A stretch of DNA of 64,000 nt from Dehalobacter sp. DCM. Its GTDB lineage: Bacteria; Bacillota; Desulfitobacteriia; Desulfitobacteriales; Syntrophobotulaceae. The stretch lies in NCBI RefSeq assembly GCF_024972775.1, contig NZ_CP092282.1, positions 3,155,001 through 3,219,000 of the forward strand, given 5' to 3'. The first letter of the stretch is position 1; every line of letters begins with the position of its first letter. This document shows positions 7,334 to 15,608 of this stretch, piece after piece. The notes beneath the pieces were generated by a model, which was not told the DNA's origin, ran no database searches, and worked only from the letters and a program-made list of their open reading frames with translations. Made by a program: the position numbers and the translations under genes.

Positions 7334-9496
7334 TCATAAACTTTTTATTTTTAACACCCGCATCGCATTCAGCACCGCAATCAGTGCAACGCCCACATCC
7401 GCGAATACAGCTTCCCAGAGGGTAGCCATACCCAATGCGCCAAGGGCTAAAACGACAATTTTGATTCCCAAGGCAAATAGGATATTCTGCCAGACGATGT
7501 GACGTGTCTTGCGCGCGATTTGGATCCCTTCCAGTAACTTTGACGGTTCGTCTGTCATCAGGACGATATCGGCCGCTTCGATTGCCGCATCCGAGCCTAA
7601 TGCTCCCATAGCAATGCCGATATCCGCCCTGGCCAGTACCGGCGCATCATTGATCCCATCCCCGATGAAAATCAGTTTACTGTTCTTTTCCTTTTCTTCC
7701 TCAAGCTTTTCTAATATCGCTACCTTTTGATCGGGAAGCAGCTCCGCATAAACGTGATCAAATGCCAGCTGTTCCCCTATTTCCTCACTAACCGCGCGGT
7801 TATCACCGGTCAGCATGATAATATTTTTTATACCGGCTTGACGTAAGCCGTTAATTGTATTGGGAACATCTTTTTTTAGGATGTCCGTTATTAATATATG
7901 GCCGGCATATCGGTTTTCGATAGCGATGTAAACAAGCGTACCCAGTGCAGAAGCCCTTTCAAAAGAAATCCCCTTGTTCTCCAGGAGTCGGACATTGCCG
8001 GCCAGAATCCGCTGTCCTTTATAGAAAGTCTCTACACCCTGTCCGGGAATTTCCGTGTAGTTTTCCACATTATCTGTGTTTATCTTCTGCCCAAATTCTT
8101 TCAGAATGGAAACAGCAATGGGATGTCCGGAATAACTTTCTGCCGCCGCTGCCCATTCCAGGATATTTTCCTTAGTATACCCGTTTGCCGGTACGATCTC
8201 GGCAACTTTAAATACGCCTTCCGTCAGAGTACCAGTTTTATCAAAAACAACGGTTCGCACTTGGTTTAGAGCTTCAAGGTAATTGCTGCCCTTAATGAGG
8301 ATGCCGTGGCGCGAGGCGCCGCCGATCCCCCCAAAAAAGCTCAGGGGAATGGATAGAACCAAGGCACAGGGACAGGATACCACCAGGAAGATAAGCGCCC
8401 GGTTGAGCCACTCACTGAAGGTTGCCCCCGGCAAAAGAAGCGGAGGGAGGCACGCTAAAAGAACAGCACCTAAAACAACTGCCGGGGTATAGTAATGGGC
8501 AAATTTTGTGATGAAATTTTCCGTCGGTGCTTTTTTGACGGATGCATTCTCCACAAGCTCAAGGATGCGGGCGACCGTACTCTGACCAAATTCTTTAGTG
8601 ACTCTGACCCGCAGCAGCCCGTTGATATTGATAAATCCCGCCAGAATATCACTGCCTTCTTCTACTTCTCGCGGCGCAAACTCACCTGTCAGCGCCGAGG
8701 TATCGACAACGGACCGACCATCAAGAACAATACCATCTAAAGGCACTTTTTCTCCGGGTTTGATCAGAATCATTTGGCCGACTAGCACATCTTCCGGTGC
8801 TGTTTTTCTCTCCAGCAAGCCATCAATGAGGTTGGCATAATCCGGTCGTATATCCATCAGAGTCGCTATCGATCGTCTGGACCGTTCAACGGCGCTGTCC
8901 TGAAAAAACTCACCGATCCGGTAAAATAGCATAACAGTAACCGCTTCCGGATATTGCCGGAGCGCAAAAGCGCCGATGGTGGCAATAACCATCAAAAAAT
9001 TCTCGTCAAACAACTGTCCCCGCATCATGTTGCGGAGCGCATGATACACCACTTCCCCTCCAATCAGCAAGTAACTAACGAGAAACAAGGTGAATTCAAC
9101 GGTTGGCGTTAGTTCAGCCACATAGGGAACAACAAACAGAACAACACCGACCAGTGCGGACCAGAAAAGAGGACTGCGCAACTGATTGTTAAAATCAACC
9201 CAGCGTATACTTTGCTTTTCTGTTTGTTGTTTTGGTCTTTTATTTGTAAGCTCAACGACGTGAACACCACTCTCAATCCGTTGAATGATATAGGTGATTT
9301 GTTTAATGATATCCGCTTTATTTTCACGTTTTCCTAATTCTGGATCTAATTCGATGAAGAATTTTTTACTGACGAAATCTAAATTCGCCGCATTAATTCC
9401 CTTCAAGCGTTGGACGGCTTTTTCTATCTTTGCCGCACATTGGGCACAACACAGGCCTTCGAGCATCAGTGTGGTTTCAACCGTTTTTGCAGACAT
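7334..9496 (-). CDS. cadA: Cadmium/zinc/lead-exporting P1B-type ATPase
   Basis: Membrane pump of 720 residues exporting soft divalent metals. An N-terminal heavy-metal domain carries CCAQC (residues 16-20). The transmembrane metal site is SCPCALVLS, the phosphorylation motif is DKTGTLTEG and the hinge is GDGINDAP. CPC together with the neighbouring CadC-type regulator favours Cd/Zn/Pb over copper. AAGGAG stands seven bases before the ATG. It follows the regulator gene by 68 bases and forms a cadC-cadA operon. Confidence 0.93.
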   Translation of the reverse strand: MSAKTVETTLMLEGLCCAQCAAKIEKAVQRLKGINAANLDFVSKKFFIELDPELGKRENKADIIKQITYIIQRIESGVHVVELTNKRPKQQTEKQSIRWVDFNNQLRSPLFWSALVGVVLFVVPYVAELTPTVEFTLFLVSYLLIGGEVVYHALRNMMRGQLFDENFLMVIATIGAFALRQYPEAVTVMLFYRIGEFFQDSAVERSRRSIATLMDIRPDYANLIDGLLERKTAPEDVLVGQMILIKPGEKVPLDGIVLDGRSVVDTSALTGEFAPREVEEGSDILAGFININGLLRVRVTKEFGQSTVARILELVENASVKKAPTENFITKFAHYYTPAVVLGAVLLACLPPLLLPGATFSEWLNRALIFLVVSCPCALVLSIPLSFFGGIGGASRHGILIKGSNYLEALNQVRTVVFDKTGTLTEGVFKVAEIVPANGYTKENILEWAAAAESYSGHPIAVSILKEFGQKINTDNVENYTEIPGQGVETFYKGQRILAGNVRLLENKGISFERASALGTLVYIAIENRYAGHILITDILKKDVPNTINGLRQAGIKNIIMLTGDNRAVSEEIGEQLAFDHVYAELLPDQKVAILEKLEEEKEKNSKLIFIGDGINDAPVLARADIGIAMGALGSDAAIEAADIVLMTDEPSKLLEGIQIARKTRHIVWQNILFALGIKIVVLALGALGMATLWEAVFADVGVALIAVLNAMRVLKIKSL

Positions 9497-9564
9497 ACTC
9501 TTTTCTCCTTATCATGATGTCTTTTCTATCAGCTTTTAACCGTTAGTCTTTAAAGCGCACGGCC

Positions 9565-9930
9565 TCAACCTTCCTTAACATGGATCATTCCCTGATTGAA
9601 AATCCCCTGAATATGCTCGTCGTCAAGGGCGTAAAAGACGATTTTTCCTTCTTTCCGATTTCGTACAAGCCGGCATTGTTTGAGTATACGCAATTGATGG
9701 GATATCGCGGACTGCGTCATATTCAGCAAAAAGGCCAGATCACACACACACATTTCCGCTTCCGAGAGCGCCCAAAGGATCTTGATGCGGGTCGTATCCC
9801 CAAATACTTTAAACAGTTCAGCCAGATCATATAGATTTTCTTCTGCAGGCATAACGTCTTTGACCTTTTTGACAATGGCATCATGAATAACTAAACAGTC
9901 ACATTTCATAAATTCGCTTTTATCTGTCAT
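9565..9930 (-). CDS. cadC: ArsR-family metal-sensing repressor, CadC type
   Basis: Winged-helix repressor of about 121 residues. It has KCDC near the N-terminus and EMCVCDLAFLL in the helix before the recognition helix; this pairing of N-terminal Cys with CxC is the Cd/Pb/Zn site of CadC. The recognition helix is MTQSAISHQLRIL. The ATG at 9930 is preferred; a TTG at 9942 in the same frame is possible and neither has a strong ribosome-binding site. It is expected to repress itself and cadA from the operator at 10032-10059 and to release on metal binding. Confidence 0.9.
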   Translation of the reverse strand: MTDKSEFMKCDCLVIHDAIVKKVKDVMPAEENLYDLAELFKVFGDTTRIKILWALSEAEMCVCDLAFLLNMTQSAISHQLRILKQCRLVRNRKEGKIVFYALDDEHIQGIFNQGMIHVKEG

Positions 9931-10031
9931 TAGCTCTTTCAACTCTTTTCTGCACCAACTTTCATCTTCATGTCATATCCGTTAGTACTTGATTTCTGCA
10001 TTAATTTGTAATACGTGTTTAACACTTGAAT

Positions 10032-10059
10032 ACTTGAATAATCATTCAATTATTTAAGT
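10032..10059 (-). promoter_or_regulatory. Probable CadC operator
   Basis: An imperfect inverted repeat, ACTTGAATAAT / ATTATTTAAGT (10 of 11 paired) around CATTCA, lies about 100 bases upstream of cadC. CadC/SmtB-type repressors are known to bind AT-rich inverted repeats of this kind. A TTGACT hexamer further upstream on the minus strand could be the -35 box. Confidence 0.55.
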
Positions 10060-10132
10060 ATAGTTTATGCTTCTTCTTCGCCCATAGTCAAGATTAAAAA
10101 TATTCTTTAATGCCTTCAAGACATATAACTCA

Positions 10133-10702
10133 TCATTCGTAGCCGGTAAATATTGATTTGAGTTTTTTAAAGCCATGGGTAAACGCAAAATACAGATGCC
10201 CTGACACGGAGTAAACCAGCATTAATGATAACACATAGTGCGATAAACGAACGGGGTTAAGACCGCCTGCCGCTTTAGCTGTCCCCTCAAATTTTTTTGA
10301 ATAAAGCGCCAGCCCTGTTATGATCTGTATCGGAATCACCAATGCAAAATTCGTGATGAGCAGTTTCTGCCCGGGGTTATATTTGGGATACGTCACTTTT
10401 TTATTGCTTAGAAAGAATTCATATTTTAAGAATCCTGGAAACGACAGCCATGTTTTGCGATTGGGAATAATCTCCCTGTAGTTCTTATCCTTAAACCCGT
10501 AGACAATCCGTGCGAGAAATGAAAAGATCAGTGCGTATTGTGAGACAGCATGGACTTTTTTTGCGGAATCCATCGTATGAAAGACGTTGAAACGGGACGG
10601 GTTATGGATATAAAAACCGCTTAAAATTGACGTGATAACAGCTGGGGCATAGATCCAATGGAGAATAATTGCCGTTCGTGTATGCCGTTGTTTTGCTTTC
10701 AT
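10133..10702 (-). CDS. Hydrogenase b-type cytochrome subunit
   Basis: Membrane protein of 189 residues with four hydrophobic segments, resembling the di-haem cytochrome b of membrane-bound NiFe hydrogenases (HyaC/HupC, PF01292 type). His residues in HTRTAIILHWIYAP, VHAVSQYALIF and SGHLYFAFTHGF are candidate haem ligands. The ATG at 10700-10702 overlaps the stop of the large subunit as ATGA, so this start is favoured over the upstream in-frame one at 10759. It would pass electrons from the hydrogenase to quinone. Confidence 0.85.
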   Translation of the reverse strand: MKAKQRHTRTAIILHWIYAPAVITSILSGFYIHNPSRFNVFHTMDSAKKVHAVSQYALIFSFLARIVYGFKDKNYREIIPNRKTWLSFPGFLKYEFFLSNKKVTYPKYNPGQKLLITNFALVIPIQIITGLALYSKKFEGTAKAAGGLNPVRLSHYVLSLMLVYSVSGHLYFAFTHGFKKLKSIFTGYE

Positions 10703-12108
10703 CACTGCAGCCTCATTTCTTTGAGAGGCGAACCGGGGGTTATGATATGTGTTGAGCAAGAAGAACAGATATCAAAAGCCCTGATGACACGGCCAATCTC
10801 AATGGGCTGAGCTTCATCCGCTATGGACGTACCAATCAGCGCTTCCTCAACCGGCCCTTTTTGTCCAGTATCATCCTGAGGTGAAAAATTCCATGCCGAC
10901 GGTGTAATGATTTCATAATGAGCAATCCTGCCCTTCTTTATTTTCAGCCAATGTCCCAGTGGTCCGCGCATGGCCCCGGTAAGGCCAACACTCTCTGCTT
11001 CCATCGGCATTTTAAACGACGAAAAAGTCGGCTCACCCGGCCTGATCTCAGCCAGCCAGGTTTCCATAACTCTGCCGGTTATTTCTGCTTCCAAAGATCG
11101 GGCCCTAATTCGGTCCATGGTAGATATTCCGTTACGGTAATCCCCGCGAATCCAAAGTCGGACCAATGGTCCGCCTTCCATAGGTATTCCAAAATAGCGC
11201 GGTGCTTTGACCCAAGAATAAGCGTCCTTTTTGTCAACGTCAGCCACGGTTATACCGGATCCAGGCTCTGGGGCAGCGGGATTATCACTATACCAGGATC
11301 GACTGATGTGTTCTGTGATATTGGAAAGATTCACGTCCTTGAGCTCTCCGTTGAGAACGGCACCACCAGGTAAATATCTCTCTCCTGTGTTTCCGGCCAA
11401 CGGAAAGAGCCCGAACTCCAACATATTCAGCTTCCGTTTGCCAATATTAAAATAATCGGGGTAATAATCAGCCAGAATATGGGTATCATCCTGCATCGTC
11501 GTTCGAATAAATTCGTTGATCTTCTTTAGTTTCGAATTAAAGTGCACAATCACATCCGCGGTCGGCGCCACACTACAGCCGCCGGCTAAAATACTATGGG
11601 GGAAAGGCGTCTTGCCGCCAATTAAAGCAATCATTTCCGTAGCCAACCGGCTTATTTCAATAGCTTGAAACATATTTTTCACCAGATTATCGTTTACGTT
11701 TTTAGGAAAACGTTTATCAACGGCATAGCCAGTATCAAGAGGGGATAACTGCGGGCCTTGGATATAATCTGTCAGTACAAAGAGATAAAAATGCCGAATA
11801 TGATTCTGCAATATATCCGCGCCAACAATGAGATTGCGCATCAAATGACCGTTATACGGCACCTGGATACCCGCAGCGTTTTCCAGAGCATATGCCGCCG
11901 CAAGAGCATGCACGGATGAACAGATCCCGCAGATCCTTTCGGTAATGTAGCCGGCATCGCGCGGATCCTTTCCTTCAAGAATTCTTTCAAAACCGCGATA
12001 GAAAATCCCTCTGCACTGGGAATCAACAACTGTCTTGTTTTCGATAGTCACTTCTACGGCACTGCTATTATTCAGACGGCTTAGCGTACCAATTAATATT
12101 TTCTTCAT
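10702..12108 (-). CDS. NiFe hydrogenase large subunit
   Basis: Catalytic subunit of 468 residues that binds the NiFe(CN)2CO centre. The L1 motif is RICGICSSVH (Cys60, Cys63) and the L2 motif is DICSSCSTH (Cys448, Cys451, His454), so all four nickel ligands are present. L2 has Ile where most group 1 enzymes have Pro after the Asp. A 14-residue tail after His454 is expected to be clipped by a maturation peptidase; none of the hyp or endopeptidase genes is in the window. AAGGAAACC precedes the ATG. The gene lies 81 bases downstream of the small subunit and overlaps cytochrome b. Confidence 0.95.
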   Translation of the reverse strand: MKKILIGTLSRLNNSSAVEVTIENKTVVDSQCRGIFYRGFERILEGKDPRDAGYITERICGICSSVHALAAAYALENAAGIQVPYNGHLMRNLIVGADILQNHIRHFYLFVLTDYIQGPQLSPLDTGYAVDKRFPKNVNDNLVKNMFQAIEISRLATEMIALIGGKTPFPHSILAGGCSVAPTADVIVHFNSKLKKINEFIRTTMQDDTHILADYYPDYFNIGKRKLNMLEFGLFPLAGNTGERYLPGGAVLNGELKDVNLSNITEHISRSWYSDNPAAPEPGSGITVADVDKKDAYSWVKAPRYFGIPMEGGPLVRLWIRGDYRNGISTMDRIRARSLEAEITGRVMETWLAEIRPGEPTFSSFKMPMEAESVGLTGAMRGPLGHWLKIKKGRIAHYEIITPSAWNFSPQDDTGQKGPVEEALIGTSIADEAQPIEIGRVIRAFDICSSCSTHIITPGSPLKEMRLQ

Positions 12109-12189
12109 GCTGGTTTCCTTAACAAATGTATTTTATGGTTTCACAGTTTTTGGCGTATCGGCATAATTGGTTATGATTCTGGATGCCAA

Positions 12190-13317
12190 TTATTTTTTCC
12201 CCTTTTTGTGTTTTCCTAGGCGCATTGCCTTTATCGCGCGTAGAAGCGCTTTTGTTTTTTTCCTCCTCGGGAAATCATCGCGTATCGTCTGCGCCAGCCG
12301 CCCCGTCAGAACACTGCCCGCCAGATGTGATCCGATGCCAATGGCGGTAGCAGCCCCAGTGAATATTCCAAAACGGTTGGCTGTCAATTTAATACCAGGC
12401 AGTTTAACATCGGGCGAGTGCTCAAAAAAAGGTACGTCCCCGTCGATGAATTCAGGGCTGGTGCACCCGATACACGGTGTGTTGGCTTTAACCGGCCAAT
12501 TGACATGTTCCCCATTCCACTGGCGGTCAGGACAGTCGGCATAGGTCGATGGTCCTTTACAGCCGATTTCGTACATACACCATGGTTCTCCGTGCGTCTT
12601 GGCAAACAAGCTGTTATCAAAATAACTGCGACGCTGGCAGCGATCATGTACTGTGTTGCCAAAAAAGAGTTTAGGACGTTGATAATTGTCCAATGCAGGA
12701 ACCTCGCCCTTGACTAAATAAGCCAGCGTTCCAACCATCCACTCCGGGTTGATAGGACAGCCGGGAACGTTGATAACTTGTCTGTCCAGTACTGCCTGCA
12801 GCGATACGGATTGTGAAAGATTTGGTGCCGCAGCATAGATACCGCCAAAAGCAGCGCACGTTCCGGCAGCAACCACATAGCGCGCATTGACACTTAATTC
12901 CCGTACTGCATCCAAGGCCGTCCACGGCTTGCCTTGACGATACCCGATAATGGAATAGCGGCCCTCTGAAGCCAACGGAATACTGCCTTCGACGATAAGA
13001 ATATACTGACCCTTACACGACCTTTGCGTCTCCTCTAGAATCGCCATACTGCTGTTACCTTCAGATCCCCCCCCGAGATAATCATAACGAAGATCGATCA
13101 TGTCGGAAATAAAACTCTGATAGGTTGGATCAAGTGTATTCAGCAGGGAAAGCATATCGCCGGCACAGGTATTAGTCCCTAACCAAATAACGGGCGGTTT
13201 CTTATGCCTGCCAGCTGATAAGGTTTGGGTTACAGCATTGATATTATTCTTGTGAAGATATGTTATATGATTATTGGTATTTTTATTGCCGTGACAGATA
13301 CGATCATTGTCCATCAC
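12190..13317 (-). CDS. NiFe hydrogenase small subunit with Asp at a proximal-cluster ligand position and no Tat signal
   Basis: Iron-sulfur subunit of about 375 residues. Proximal-cluster region: GTNTCAGDMLSLL (Cys51, Asp54 in place of the second Cys), GTCAAFGG and PGCPINPEW. Distal and medial clusters: NTVHDRC, PWCMYEIGC, YADCPDRQW and TPCIGC. Three Cys plus one Asp at the proximal cluster is the pattern reported for the actinobacterial-type (group 1h) enzyme. There is no twin-Arg leader; the N-terminus is polar and Asn/His-rich. A moderately hydrophobic segment (GIFTGAATAIGIG...) near the C-terminus precedes a very basic tail. The start is GTG at 13317 or ATG at 13314; GAGGT lies eight bases before the GTG. 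Confidence 0.93.
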   Translation of the reverse strand: MMDNDRICHGNKNTNNHITYLHKNNINAVTQTLSAGRHKKPPVIWLGTNTCAGDMLSLLNTLDPTYQSFISDMIDLRYDYLGGGSEGNSSMAILEETQRSCKGQYILIVEGSIPLASEGRYSIIGYRQGKPWTALDAVRELSVNARYVVAAGTCAAFGGIYAAAPNLSQSVSLQAVLDRQVINVPGCPINPEWMVGTLAYLVKGEVPALDNYQRPKLFFGNTVHDRCQRRSYFDNSLFAKTHGEPWCMYEIGCKGPSTYADCPDRQWNGEHVNWPVKANTPCIGCTSPEFIDGDVPFFEHSPDVKLPGIKLTANRFGIFTGAATAIGIGSHLAGSVLTGRLAQTIRDDFPRRKKTKALLRAIKAMRLGKHKKGKK

Positions 13318-13528
13318 TGTCGCTTACCTCACCCATTTAGTTTGGAAGCTTTTTTGGCATGAACCCTCATCAGTTAAAGGGTTAAAATCAGTGTTCGATA
13401 TTAATCTAAATCTATTATTTCCTGCCACCTTCGTACTATACCAAAGGATTTTTTTAGTCTATACGACGTGCTTAACGCATAGATATTTATGATTGGCATT
13501 GTATATCGCCATGGAAGGATGATAGGCA

Positions 13529-14515
13529 ATGAAACTAAAAAGAAAGATTCTGCCCCTGCATCGTAAGCGTATTCTATTTATTTTGACCTTTATTCTTCTG
13601 ACTGCAACTCTCGTGGTCCGAGATATTTATCTGAAACCGGAAGTGACCACGAGCCAACTTTTTGATCAGCCAAATCCGGATACCCCCGCCTATGAGGCTG
13701 TCATGAAAAGAGATATCCTTTGCCTGATGCTTGCTTATCCCAGTTATATCACCGGTATTGAAAAAACAGACAATAATCAGGTTTATCTTGTCATGAAGTC
13801 CGGCCGAAAAATTTTATACGATGATGAAAAGGAAAAAAACACCTGGCAAATATCCGATAACCCGGATCTACAAGATATGATGCAACAAATCTATCCATTG
13901 GGCAATATAAGCACGTTGATGCTCAGTCACAATAATCCCGGCTGTCTAAGGGTCTATCCACTGCTTAAAGAAGTATATGGTGTCAACAAAAAAACGATAC
14001 TGGCCAATTTGGTTAAGGTCAGTATCGGTTATAAATATGTGGAATTTAACCAAAATAACAACGCCTCGATGGCCTTAGCATCCGTTATGAAAGAACTTCT
14101 TCCGCTTTCCCGGCAAAGCAACAAGATCTATGCTGCTTCTTTTCCCTGCAGCGGCGCCTATAATTATCGTTTGATTGGCGGTACAGGTCGTTTAAGTTCC
14201 CATGCATACGGTATAGCCATTGATCTCAATAATAATAAATACGATTATTGGCGATGGTCAACGCGCGAAGAAGGCCAAAAGAGACTGGATGCCTATCCCC
14301 AGGAAATACCCCAAATTTTTGAAAAATACGGGTTTATCTGGGGCGGCAAATGGGGAAATTTCGATATCATGCACTATGAATACCGCCCGGAAATCATTTT
14401 AAAAGCACGGTATTTTTCTGAAGATCCTATTTCAGGTATTCCATGGTATGCCGGTTTGCAGAATGACAAAGAAGCATGGCAGTATATTTGGCAGATCGAG
14501 AATAGTCTCAAATAA
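13529..14515 (+). CDS. M15-family peptidoglycan peptidase, membrane-anchored
   Basis: Protein of 328 residues with a basic N-terminus and one hydrophobic segment (IRILFILTFILLTATLVV-like, residues about 13-32), probably an uncleaved anchor. The C-terminal domain has SSHAYGIAIDLN and DIMHYEYRPE, the zinc-ligand pattern SxHxxGxAxD plus HxE of M15 D,D-carboxypeptidases/L,D-endopeptidases. It should cut peptidoglycan stem peptides outside the membrane. It is transcribed away from the hydrogenase operon with GGAAGGATGATAGG upstream, and stands alone. Confidence 0.8.
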   Translation: MKLKRKILPLHRKRILFILTFILLTATLVVRDIYLKPEVTTSQLFDQPNPDTPAYEAVMKRDILCLMLAYPSYITGIEKTDNNQVYLVMKSGRKILYDDEKEKNTWQISDNPDLQDMMQQIYPLGNISTLMLSHNNPGCLRVYPLLKEVYGVNKKTILANLVKVSIGYKYVEFNQNNNASMALASVMKELLPLSRQSNKIYAASFPCSGAYNYRLIGGTGRLSSHAYGIAIDLNNNKYDYWRWSTREEGQKRLDAYPQEIPQIFEKYGFIWGGKWGNFDIMHYEYRPEIILKARYFSEDPISGIPWYAGLQNDKEAWQYIWQIENSLK

Positions 14516-14624
14516 CCATTCAATCGTCAAATACATCATTCGGGGATGACATTGGGATCTTTATCATATAATAATAGTGTCTCTAACAACCATCGTAGTT
14601 TATACAGTAATGATCATCATGGAT

Positions 14625-14924
14625 TTAAAAGGCTTGTCCGATGAATCCTCCGGCTATAGCTGCGGTGAGTAATGTAATCAGCTGGGCAATCAGACTTTCC
14701 CAGCGTTTGGCTGGTTTGCCTTCAATTTGCCGAATCCTTTCTTCATGGTCGGTAATCTCGCTGTCATGTTTTTCCATCAAAGAGGTAAGCCGGATAATCG
14801 CCTCCTGAACATCTTTGATCTCAAGCTCGCAACGATCCGTCTTTCCTCTTTCATTGCTCAGGTAATTCTCCAGCGCCTTGTGGCGTTCATCGCATAATTC
14901 CTGCAAAACCATCTTTTTCTCCAT
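14625..14924 (-). CDS. Small coiled-coil protein with C-terminal membrane segment (XhlA-like)
   Basis: 99 residues. A charged helical region with heptad-like spacing (residues about 10-70) is followed by one hydrophobic segment, LIAQLITLLTAAIAGGFIG, at the C-terminus. The layout resembles phage or PBSX XhlA-type holin-associated proteins, but no phage genes are nearby and the likeness is architectural only. GGGAGCAGGACC precedes the ATG. Function unknown. Confidence 0.6.
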   Translation of the reverse strand: MEKKMVLQELCDERHKALENYLSNERGKTDRCELEIKDVQEAIIRLTSLMEKHDSEITDHEERIRQIEGKPAKRWESLIAQLITLLTAAIAGGFIGQAF

Positions 14925-15095
14925 GGTCCTGCTCCCTTCATGATATCTGTATGCATTAATAGATTCACTATATCTTATAAAAATTGAATAGTTATGTTCC
15001 CATATACTGGTATATTGTGTTATATTTTAGGAAGTAATGCGACCCAAGGACATAATCGTTTCAGCTTACCTTGAAATGGCAGGAGGCAGCAGCGC

Positions 15096-15449
15096 TTGAA
15101 TAAAAAAGAATTGGGACTCATAGGCGAGGACCTGGCGACGAAACACCTGGAACAAAAAGGTTTAACCGTCGTGAAACGTAATTATCGCTGCCCCAAGGGC
15201 GAGATGGATATCATTGCCCGCGAGGGAAAAATACTTATTTTTGTCGAAGTCAGACTGCGGACCTCCACTGTCCGGGGATATGCAGAGGAAAGTATCGGCC
15301 TGTGGAAAAAACAGCGTTTACGGAGTATTGCCACTTACTTTTTGCTCGAACAGGGCTATGAAACATGGCCGGAAATCCGCTTTGACATCGTGGCGATCAA
15401 CGTGATCGAAGGCAAACCGACGATCAATTGGCTTCAAGGGGCTTTATAG
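15096..15449 (+). CDS. yraN: YraN/UPF0102 family nuclease-like protein
   Basis: 117 residues. The N-terminus matches the family (LGLIGEDLATKHLEQKG) and the nuclease-fold core is GEMDIIAREGKILIFVEVRLR, with the acidic and Glu-x-Lys-like positions of a PD-(D/E)XK fold. It starts at TTG (15096) behind AGGAGG. It lies just upstream of comM, the usual yraN-comM arrangement. The cellular role is not settled. Confidence 0.88.
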   Translation: MNKKELGLIGEDLATKHLEQKGLTVVKRNYRCPKGEMDIIAREGKILIFVEVRLRTSTVRGYAEESIGLWKKQRLRSIATYFLLEQGYETWPEIRFDIVAINVIEGKPTINWLQGAL

Positions 15450-15506
15450 AGCAACAAGAATCCATAAAAACCAATACCAGAGGAAAAATGCCTTAAATAG
15501 ATTACA

Positions 15507-15541
15507 AAACAGACAATTAATTTCCATATATTGTCTGTTTG
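15507..15541 (+). terminator. Hairpin after yraN
   Basis: AAACAGACAAT (15507-15517) pairs perfectly with ATTGTCTGTTT (15530-15540). It separates yraN from comM, which has its own TTATATT-type promoter just downstream. Confidence 0.55.
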
Positions 15542-15608
15542 TGTTATATTTTAGTAAGGGCCATCTTCAATGGTAGGCTTTTTATTCAGCTAGAATAGGT
15601 GGTGTCTC

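Noticed and set aside
13490-13512. Possible -24/-12 box (TGGCATTGTATATCGC) before the M15 peptidase
   Set aside because: The interval between GG and GC is 11 bases rather than 10 and the -12 half is poor.
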